A DNA stretch of 5,048 nucleotides from Candidatus Nanopelagicaceae bacterium. Its GTDB lineage: Bacteria > Actinomycetota > Actinomycetes > Nanopelagicales > Nanopelagicaceae. The notes beneath the pieces were generated by a model. The model was given only the letters and a program-made list of their open reading frames with translations. It was not told the DNA's origin and did no database searches. Shown here one piece after another: positions 1 to 5,048 of this stretch. Numbering within the stretch: the stretch's first letter is position 1; every line of letters starts with the position of its first letter. The stretch covers positions 1 through 5,048 of the forward strand of contig CANESA010000052.1 of NCBI GenBank assembly GCA_947440735.1, read 5' to 3'. Both the position numbers and the translations under genes were made by a program.

Positions 1-1
1 C

Positions 2-52
2 CTAGAAGCCACTCGACGAGGACTTCACGATTTGGCTATAGGCTCGCTTTAA
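2..52 (+). CDS. Possible C-terminal tail of an upstream gene (partial)
   Basis: The second forward frame is open from the window edge and ends at a TAA at 50-52. It reads LEATRRGLHDLAIGSL, which has the amphipathic, charged look of a genuine protein C-terminus. The tRNA promoter region begins just after it, which fits a gene ending here. Sixteen residues are too few to recognise a family, and a chance open frame of this length is common, so this is only a plausible call. The sequence to the left of the window would settle it. Confidence 0.3.
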   Translation, partial: LEATRRGLHDLAIGSL

Positions 53-63
53 ATCCTTCGATT

Positions 64-92
64 TTTCCCCATCCGCATAGGTGCGGTAGAGT
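64..92 (+). promoter_or_regulatory. Candidate promoter of the tRNA-Asn gene
   Basis: TAGAGT at 87-92 is a reasonable actinobacterial -10 box. It would start transcription near 99-100, leaving a leader of about 10 nt before the mature tRNA at 109. The matching -35 position with a 17-bp spacer is TTTCCC at 64-69, which is a poor match to TTGACA. The spacer contains a perfect inverted repeat, CCGCA (73-77), TAGG loop, TGCGG (82-86), which directly abuts the -10 box. The call rests mainly on the -10 box and its distance from the tRNA. Confidence 0.4.
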
Positions 93-108
93 CTGCGCTC
101 TGCACTAT

Positions 109-180
109 TCCCTCATAGCTCAACGGCAGAGCAGCCGACTGTTAATCGGCAGGTTCTTGGTTCGAATCCAAGTGAGGGAG
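109..180 (+). tRNA. tRNA-Asn (anticodon GTT)
   Basis: A full cloverleaf can be drawn. The acceptor stem TCCCTCA (109-115) pairs with TGAGGGA (173-179) and the discriminator base is G180. The D stem is GCTC (118-121) with GAGC (129-132). The anticodon stem GCCGA (134-138) pairs with TCGGC (146-150) around the loop CTGTTAA, putting anticodon GTT at 141-143, which reads the Asn codons AAC and AAU. The variable loop has five bases. The T stem CTTGG (156-160) pairs with CCAAG (168-172) around the loop TTCGAAT. All stems are perfectly paired. The 3' CCA is not encoded (the sequence after the discriminator is CAA), so it must be added enzymatically. No strong terminator follows. Confidence 0.97.
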
Positions 181-236
181 CAAGATCCTCTCGGGTCGCT
201 CAGTAAAGTCACAGAGAAATCTCAGGATTGATATAC

Positions 237-240
237 AGGA
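237..240 (+). promoter_or_regulatory. Ribosome binding site that favours the ATG start at 249
   Basis: AGGA at 237-240 lies 8 nt before ATG 249, a normal Shine-Dalgarno distance. The upstream in-frame TTG at 228 has only a distant GAGA (214-217) before it. Starting at ATG 249 also gives a standard signal peptide beginning MKKMRFK, whereas starting at 228 adds seven residues of no evident use. Confidence 0.55.
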
Positions 241-248
241 TAGTGAGT

Positions 249-1373
249 ATGAAAAAGATGAGATTCAAGAGTCCGGCCAAGGTCATCAGCGCATTTCTAG
301 CAGGTGCGATTATTGCCGGCGGTGTCGCAACAGCGGCAACCACATCCCCGTCTTCGGTCATTACAGCGTGTGCCGATAAGCGCACGGGAGCTCTCTTCCT
401 CTCCTCAACTGGAACATGTTCTACCAATCGCACTCTGGTTGAAATTGGCAGTAGCGGGATGAACGCCAAAGCAATTTCAGCACTCGTTACTCCAACAGTC
501 GTTTCAATTTCGGTGACCTCGACCGCTGGAAGCGGTACTGGCTCAGGATCTATCTATAAGAGCAATGCAAGTACTAGTTACATTATTACCAATAACCACG
601 TCATCGAATCTGCGGTCACCACTGGAACTATCAAAGTGGAATTTACAAATGGAGATCAGGTAGCTGCAACAATCGTGGGACGAGATCCTATGTATGACTT
701 AGCGGTACTCTCAATCAAAACTGGCAATCTTCCGACAATCGCAGTTGGTGATTCATCCAAGGTAAGTGTGGGAGATCCTGTTCTCGCTATTGGTTCACCG
801 CTTGGACTTGCAAGTACCGTCACCAGTGGCATCGTCTCAGCTCTTAATCGCCCAGTAACTGCAGGAGCAGCTGGTAGTGAGTCCTATGTAAATGCGATTC
901 AAACCGATGCCGCAATTAATCCTGGAAATTCTGGTGGTGCACTCGTTGATGCACAAGGTCGCATCATCGGAGTGAACTCAGCAATCGCAACGCTATCTTC
1001 AGGTGGAACAAGCGGATCAATCGGTCTTGGATTTTCTATTCCTATCAACGAAGCAAAGCGAGTGATTGAAGAGATCATTGCAACTGGAAAATCAACACGT
1101 CCCGTTCTAGGCGTCTTCTTTGATACCGCCTACACAGGAATTGGTGCACGCATTCTTCGACTGAGTGCTGGAGAAGGTGCAGAGAAGGCTGGCATTCCAG
1201 CTGGCTCAGTGATCCGATCTATTGATGGCCTCAAAATTCCAAATGAGGTTGCGGCGATCGTAAAGATTCGCTCTTATGCTCCGGGAACAACCATCACAGT
1301 GGTTGTCGATCTTCCCAATAGTGGCGGCAGTAAATCATTTAAGGTCACACTCGGTACTGCCCCATCCATGTAG
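249..1373 (+). CDS. Exported HtrA/DegP-type serine protease with one PDZ domain
   Basis: This is a trypsin-like protease of the S1C (HtrA/Deg) family, 374 aa from the ATG at 249; an in-frame TTG at 228 would give 381 aa. Residues 1-30 form a signal peptide or membrane anchor: basic MKKMRFKSPAK, a hydrophobic stretch, then an ATA-A cleavage-like site. Next comes a short module with Cys41 and Cys57 (ITACADKRTGALF, then GTCSTNRT). The protease domain shows the catalytic triad: His117 in TNNHVIES, Asp150 in MYDLAVL and Ser228 in NPGNSGGAL. A single C-terminal PDZ domain covers about 289-371 (GAEKAGIPAGSVIRSIDG). Family members degrade or refold damaged extracytoplasmic proteins, and PDZ domains usually bind C-termini of substrates. 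The length is at the short end for the family. The gene starts 68 bp after tRNA-Asn and is followed after 9 bp by the ACT gene, so the two are probably co-transcribed. The protease assignment is firm; the exact substrate is unknown. Confidence 0.93.
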   Translation: MKKMRFKSPAKVISAFLAGAIIAGGVATAATTSPSSVITACADKRTGALFLSSTGTCSTNRTLVEIGSSGMNAKAISALVTPTVVSISVTSTAGSGTGSGSIYKSNASTSYIITNNHVIESAVTTGTIKVEFTNGDQVAATIVGRDPMYDLAVLSIKTGNLPTIAVGDSSKVSVGDPVLAIGSPLGLASTVTSGIVSALNRPVTAGAAGSESYVNAIQTDAAINPGNSGGALVDAQGRIIGVNSAIATLSSGGTSGSIGLGFSIPINEAKRVIEEIIATGKSTRPVLGVFFDTAYTGIGARILRLSAGEGAEKAGIPAGSVIRSIDGLKIPNEVAAIVKIRSYAPGTTITVVVDLPNSGGSKSFKVTLGTAPSM

Positions 1374-1382
1374 AGTGCAGCT

Positions 1383-1622
1383 ATGGCGCTCTATCAACTT
1401 AAGATTTCCTTGCCAGATCGTCCTGGCTCACTGGGAGCAATTGCATCTGCAATAGGTGCAGCCGGCTGCGATATTCGTAGCCTCAATGTTCTGGAATCAC
1501 GTGATGGAGTTGGCTATGACGATATTCTCGTTGCAGTCCCTGGAACTGATCCCACCGATCTTGTTGATGTTCTCTCATCAATCGGTGGCGTAACAGTAAT
1601 TTCTATCAATCCAGTTTCTTAA
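1383..1622 (+). CDS. Free-standing ACT-domain protein
   Basis: This 79-residue protein is one ACT domain and little else. The start carries the typical pattern: strand one (2-10), the PDRPGSLG turn at 11-18 with the conserved Gly15, helix one (about 15-27), then CDIRSLNV (29-36) as strand two. A third strand, a second helix (about 56-66) and a final strand ending VISINPVS complete the beta-alpha-beta-beta-alpha-beta fold. ACT domains usually bind amino acids or similar small ligands at dimer interfaces and regulate an attached enzyme; here no enzyme is attached, so the partner is unknown. No signal peptide is visible, so it should be cytoplasmic. It starts 9 bp after the HtrA stop with only a weak GAG (1373-1375) as ribosome binding site, which suggests translation follows from the upstream gene. 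Its last 17 bp overlap the 3' end of galK on the other strand. Confidence 0.85.
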   Translation: MALYQLKISLPDRPGSLGAIASAIGAAGCDIRSLNVLESRDGVGYDDILVAVPGTDPTDLVDVLSSIGGVTVISINPVS

Positions 1623-2718
1623 CTATCTGCGCGCCTGCTGAAGGCAGCGATGTGAAGAATCGTGGCTCGGTAAAAGTCGCTGATGTAAATGCATCGATAA
1701 TCGCGCTCTTGATCTCATTAATCTGACCTTGCGCAACAAGTGCAATAGCGCTTCCACCAAATCCTCCTCCGACCATTCGCGCACCGAGTGCTCCATGGGC
1801 GAGAGCCACGTCAACAGCGCAATTGAGTTCAGGGCACGAGACTTCATAGTCATCGCGCAGAGATATATGGGATTGGGTAATGAGAGCACCGAGAGATGCA
1901 AAGTCTTTCTGCCTTAGGACCTCGACTGCTTGTAGCGTTCTTGCCATCTCAGAGACTGCGTGATGAGCACGTTTAAACTCTTCATTACTCAGCAATTCTT
2001 TACCCGCCTCCAGAACGGAGATATCGATAGCCCGAAGTGAAGTGGCACGAAGCTTTGAGCAAGCGCTTTCGCACGCTTGTCGCCGTTTGGCATATTCACC
2101 ATCGACGAGTGCGTGATGTGCTTGGGTATCAATGATGAGTAGCTCAAGCCCTGAGGCGCCCAAGTCAAATGGAACAAGAGTGGTCGAAAGATCACGACAA
2201 TCAAGCAAGAGCGCAGAGCCGGCCTCTGCCATGAGCGAGACCGATTGATCCATGATTCCGCAGGGAACACCAACAAAAACGTTCTCCGCTTTTTGTGTAA
2301 GGAGAGCGAGCTCTTTCTTATTGAGTCCGAGTGAAAACATTTCATTGAGACCAAGTGCAACTGCGCACTCGAGTGCTGCAGAAGAAGATAGCCCTGCACC
2401 CAGTGGAACATCACCATCGATTTCGACATCAACGCCGTGACTAATATCTAAGGCCCAAATGACGCCCAAGACATAACGCTCCCACCCACCTAGAGATCCA
2501 GGGGCTAATTCTGAGATAGATGTTGTGATCACTTCATTCACACGTTGCTGTGAACGGATACGAATGATCTGGTCATCACGCCGACGAAGGGAAGCTGTGG
2601 TGCGATAGGAAATCGCAAAGGGAAGAACGAATCCTTGGCTGTAATCAATATGCTCACCGATGAGATTTACCCGACCTGGAGCTGATGCAATCACATCAGG
2701 TGAAAGCCAATCTGACAT
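1606..2718 (-). CDS. galK: Galactokinase
   Basis: GalK (370 aa, a normal length) phosphorylates alpha-D-galactose with ATP to galactose-1-phosphate, the first committed Leloir step, in the cytoplasm. It belongs to the GHMP kinase family and all three family motifs are present: the galactokinase signature APGRVNLIGEHIDY (13-26), the ATP-binding loop PLGAGLSSSAALE (105-117) and the C-terminal glycine motif GARMVGGGFGGSAIAL (312-327). The expected catalytic pair is present as Arg16 and Asp157 (in GIMDQ), and Glu22, His23 and Asp25 match sugar-binding positions of the family. DYEVSCPELN (290-299) is another galactokinase-typical stretch. The signature differs slightly from the usual GEHTDYN, having Ile24 and Ser27. 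The start codon touches the galT stop (TAAATG) and no clear Shine-Dalgarno precedes it, so translation is probably coupled to galT. The 3' end overlaps the convergent ACT gene by 17 bp. Confidence 0.96.
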   Translation of the reverse strand: MSDWLSPDVIASAPGRVNLIGEHIDYSQGFVLPFAISYRTTASLRRRDDQIIRIRSQQRVNEVITTSISELAPGSLGGWERYVLGVIWALDISHGVDVEIDGDVPLGAGLSSSAALECAVALGLNEMFSLGLNKKELALLTQKAENVFVGVPCGIMDQSVSLMAEAGSALLLDCRDLSTTLVPFDLGASGLELLIIDTQAHHALVDGEYAKRRQACESACSKLRATSLRAIDISVLEAGKELLSNEEFKRAHHAVSEMARTLQAVEVLRQKDFASLGALITQSHISLRDDYEVSCPELNCAVDVALAHGALGARMVGGGFGGSAIALVAQGQINEIKSAIIDAFTSATFTEPRFFTSLPSAGAQIVKKLD

Positions 2719-3831
2719 TTAAAGAACTACATCACGCAATTGACCAGCAGATTGCTCTGGCTTGAGATCCATAATGAATGCACCCATCGCTGATTCACTT
2801 CCAGCTAAGTATTTCAATTTGCCGGGAGCGCGACGCACACTTGTAATTTGCCAATGAAGCCGCAGGAGGTCTCGTCCCTCGCGAACTGGTGCTTGATGCC
2901 AAGTAGCGATGTAGGCCATTGCGATTCCGAAGACTCCATCAAGTCTGCGCATGACCTCTATAGAAATTGCTGGGAAGGCATCGGCTTGTTCGGCTGAGAG
3001 CGCGGCTAAATCAGCGACCGGTGAAAGCGGAGCCACATGAATTTCAAATGGATAACGTGCAGCATATGGAACAAATGCCACCCAATGTTGGTTACGAGCG
3101 ATGATGCGTTCTTCATCCTGAAGTTCACGTGCGAGAACATCATCAAAGAGAACTCGACCAGTAGTGTCAAAGTGCGCCTGCGCAACATCCAACATCTTGA
3201 TGACGCGTGGTGGCAGGTATGAATACGCATAAATTTGTCCGTGTGGGTGAAACAAAGTAACGCCGACTTCTTCGCCACGGTTTTCAAATGGCGCAATATG
3301 TCGGATGTAACTATGGGTCGAAAGCTCACTCACGCGATCTCGCCATGCTTCCATCAAGGTGCGAACCTGTCGTTCGGAAAGTTCACCAAATGAGCCGCCA
3401 TGATTATCGGTAAAGCAGACAACCTCACACTTTCCTGCAGCAGTACCGGGATCTGTATCGGTTCCGACCATGTCAGGTAGGGCCCAATCACCATCGGGTG
3501 CACGCAATGAGGGGGAGCGGTTATCAAATACAACAACTTCATAGTTGCTATCTGGAATCTCACTCAAGAGATCAGAACGGGTAGGACAGAGCGGACACAA
3601 CTCTTTTGGTGGAAGGAAGACGCGTCCTTGACGATGAGCGGCCATGACAACCCACTCGTTAAGAAGTGGATCAAGACGCAATTCACCGATACCAGGTTGT
3701 GCTTCTACTGGACGTAAATCTTTAGCCTCACGCACACGATCGGCACTGTCGTAGTAGCGAATGACGCGACCATCTGACATTGCAAGATCGCTGCGCACTA
3801 CACCCGCATCAAGTCTTTTGGCCTGGCTCAT
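2719..3831 (-). CDS. galT: Galactose-1-phosphate uridylyltransferase
   Basis: GalT transfers UMP from UDP-glucose to galactose-1-phosphate, giving UDP-galactose and glucose-1-phosphate. With the ATG at 3831 it has 370 aa. The active site HPHGQ is at 195-199: His197 is the nucleophile that carries the UMP, and Gln199 is the conserved partner. CPLC (79-82) together with His144 (in TDNHGGSFGEL) and His195 match the metal-binding positions of the family. Other hallmarks are LDPLLNEWVVMAAHRQGR (53-70), FENRGEEVG (182-190), HWQITSVRRAPGKLKY (326-341) and the C-terminal SAMGAFIMDLKPE. The frame stays open upstream to a TTG at 3894, which would overlap the muramidase gene and add 21 residues. I chose ATG 3831 because the remaining N-terminus (about 18 residues before SDGRVIRYYD) fits my recollection of actinobacterial GalT starts. 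It lies 38 bp after the muramidase stop and abuts galK. Confidence 0.95.
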   Translation of the reverse strand: MSQAKRLDAGVVRSDLAMSDGRVIRYYDSADRVREAKDLRPVEAQPGIGELRLDPLLNEWVVMAAHRQGRVFLPPKELCPLCPTRSDLLSEIPDSNYEVVVFDNRSPSLRAPDGDWALPDMVGTDTDPGTAAGKCEVVCFTDNHGGSFGELSERQVRTLMEAWRDRVSELSTHSYIRHIAPFENRGEEVGVTLFHPHGQIYAYSYLPPRVIKMLDVAQAHFDTTGRVLFDDVLARELQDEERIIARNQHWVAFVPYAARYPFEIHVAPLSPVADLAALSAEQADAFPAISIEVMRRLDGVFGIAMAYIATWHQAPVREGRDLLRLHWQITSVRRAPGKLKYLAGSESAMGAFIMDLKPEQSAGQLRDVVL

Positions 3832-3869
3832 AATGGCTCTACTGTACCCGTCCTTGACTGCGGCATCCT

Positions 3870-5048
3870 TTAATTCTTGATCTGTTTGGCGCAACTATCT
3901 GTTACAGGCTTTGGAGCAACTGGCTTTTTTGTCGGGGTTGGCGTTGGTGAAGGTGTCGAACCTTGAGAAATCACAAGTTCGAGTGGAGTGCGCACTTTTG
4001 CATGAGTACCGGTTGCATCGACAAATCCAATTTCACCTGGCCACGAACCTGCAGGGAGACCTTTAATTGTCAGAGTCCATGCACCGCTTGTTGAGCGAAC
4101 AACAGTCTGCACTAACATGTTTTCTGGGCGATTATTCGGATCAGGATAGAAGCGCACAGTTCCTGTAACGACAGGTAGCCCAGTTGGTCGAAAGACTTCA
4201 ACCTTTACAACAGTATTTTTCTCAGTAGATGTGGCATTTACTGACTTAATGGTCACAGTGGTTGACTCGTTCTTTGGCATGAAATCACTCTCGGTGGGTT
4301 TCCATGTACCTGTTGCGAGTGCAAGAAATTCCTCTTGCGTTCCACGAAACACATTTAAATCTAAACGATTTCCAGGAACTCCATATTTAGGTGCGATTCC
4401 ACACGATGAGTACTGCCACATAATCCATTGCGATGAGCAGTTTGCAGATGTCCACGAGTGCACATAGCAACCACCTGGTTTTAAGCCAGGTTGGCCAAGC
4501 GGATCAGCTGGATCAATTCCGTATTGAGCAAGCCACAAGGGATAACGCGCAATCTCATCATCACGCACCATCGCATTTTCAAGGAAGGCTGGGTATGAAT
4601 AGAGGATCGGAGTACGGCCTGTCTTCTCTTTGACTATTCGTAGAAATGTTTTTGCCCATAAAGTAACCGACTGCTTGCTGGCATATTTTGAACAACCAGC
4701 GTTGTCATACTGAACACAATTATTTTCTAGATCGAGTGCGTATGGCAGATCCATTTCGTTATATCCGCCAAGTGCTGCCAACCTCCACAGAACCTTCTGT
4801 GCTTGTGCCGCTGCATCTTGTTTAATCACTGCAGAATCTTTTGAATCTGGCAAGGTGGCGTAGTGATAGAAGCCGGTATAAATCCCTGCAGCTTGCGCAG
4901 CACTTCTATCCATAATCACATACTTAAGTGCAAGGGCGTCAGATTCATCACGTGAGTCAGAGGCTTTGATCATTACAAATCGCAGGCCAGCCTTGTACTT
5001 CTTTACGAAATCAATCGGTGCATCATTGGGATGCTGCCATCTACTTAC
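3870..5048 (-). CDS. Secreted GH25 muramidase with Ig-like domain and Pro/Thr-rich tail (5' partial)
   Basis: The frame is open to the window edge (392 codons visible), so the true start, and probably a signal peptide, lie outside; the ATG at 4973 is internal. The visible N-terminus VSRWQHPND matches the GH25 opening motif DVSxWQ, with the first catalytic Asp expected one codon outside the window. Further GH25 hallmarks are FVMIKASD (22-29), AGIYTGFYHYA (54-64), the acidic pair Asp106 and Glu108 in ALDLEN, LWLAQYG (171-177), MWQYSS and the closing RLDLNVFRG. GH25 enzymes cleave the beta-1,4 bond between N-acetylmuramic acid and N-acetylglucosamine in peptidoglycan. Residues about 261-362 look like a bacterial Ig-like beta-sandwich, followed by a Pro/Thr/Lys linker (TPSPTPTPTKKP) and a short end DSCAKQIKN. 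Six cysteines fit an extracellular protein with disulfides. It may head a transcript with galT and galK. The GH25 call is strong; the Ig-like call is moderate. Confidence 0.9.
   Translation of the reverse strand, partial: VSRWQHPNDAPIDFVKKYKAGLRFVMIKASDSRDESDALALKYVIMDRSAAQAAGIYTGFYHYATLPDSKDSAVIKQDAAAQAQKVLWRLAALGGYNEMDLPYALDLENNCVQYDNAGCSKYASKQSVTLWAKTFLRIVKEKTGRTPILYSYPAFLENAMVRDDEIARYPLWLAQYGIDPADPLGQPGLKPGGCYVHSWTSANCSSQWIMWQYSSCGIAPKYGVPGNRLDLNVFRGTQEEFLALATGTWKPTESDFMPKNESTTVTIKSVNATSTEKNTVVKVEVFRPTGLPVVTGTVRFYPDPNNRPENMLVQTVVRSTSGAWTLTIKGLPAGSWPGEIGFVDATGTHAKVRTPLELVISQGSTPSPTPTPTKKPVAPKPVTDSCAKQIKN

Noticed and set aside
184..197. Short hairpin GATCC-TCTC-GGGTC after the tRNA as a terminator.
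   Set aside because: The stem is only five pairs with one G-T wobble, and no T run follows, so it cannot be called an intrinsic terminator.
228..248. HtrA start at TTG 228.
   Set aside because: ATG 249 has AGGA at the proper distance and gives a standard signal peptide; the extra seven residues add nothing recognisable.
109..248. tRNA-Asn as an integration site of a mobile element.
   Set aside because: No integrase is present, no repeat of the tRNA 3' end was noticed downstream, and the neighbouring genes look like ordinary chromosomal genes.
1989..2432. Long open frames antisense to or in other frames of galK and galT.
   Set aside because: They lie inside well-supported genes, their products show no recognisable domain, and they are expected shadows of the real reading frames.
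3832..3894. Longer galT beginning at TTG 3894.
   Set aside because: It would overlap the muramidase gene by 25 bp, uses a rarer start codon without a good ribosome binding site, and adds 21 residues before an N-terminus that already fits the family.
3895..3930. In-frame slippery heptamer A AAA AAG (minus strand, 3930-3924) in the muramidase tail, whose -1 frame is the galT frame, suggesting a frameshift fusion of muramidase to GalT.
   Set aside because: The -1 frame meets TAG at 3897-3895 before reaching galT, so no fusion can form. There is no obvious stimulatory stem-loop or upstream Shine-Dalgarno. The run is explained by Thr-Lys-Lys codons.

Overview
The window looks like ordinary chromosomal sequence from a bacterium of moderate GC content. 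The best guess is a streamlined actinobacterium, for example a freshwater acI/Nanopelagicales type. This is inference from three things: the GalT and GalK sequences read like actinobacterial versions, a candidate TAGAGT -10 box precedes the tRNA, and a small exported two-cysteine module of a kind I associate with actinobacterial secreted proteins is present. No transposase, integrase, phage gene, CRISPR array or defence gene was seen.

Layout. Positions 2-52 (+) may be the last codons of an upstream gene. A complete tRNA-Asn(GTT) lies at 109-180 behind a candidate promoter. Two plus-strand genes follow, 9 bp apart: an exported trypsin-like serine protease of the HtrA/DegP type with one PDZ domain (249-1373), and a free-standing ACT-domain protein (1383-1622). 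The rest is on the minus strand and is read from the right edge leftwards: a GH25 muramidase with an Ig-like domain and a Pro/Thr-rich tail (5048-3870, 5' end outside the window), then galT (3831-2719), then galK (2718-1606). The two blocks converge, and their 3' ends overlap by 17 bp.

Function. GalK phosphorylates galactose and GalT exchanges the galactose-1-phosphate with UDP-glucose, the two central steps of the Leloir pathway; galE is not in the window. The galT stop and galK start codons touch (TAAATG), so their translation is probably coupled. The secreted muramidase sits 38 bp upstream of galT on the same strand, so it may share the transcript, although a link between wall hydrolysis and galactose use is only inferred. 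The HtrA protease is expected to act outside the membrane on damaged or regulatory proteins, while the ACT protein is probably a cytoplasmic ligand-binding module of unknown target.

There is no stretch over 300 bases without a gene. I found no clearly undescribed system. The points most worth a second look are the cysteine module on the HtrA protein, the HtrA-ACT pair, the muramidase-galTK grouping, and the tight gene junctions.
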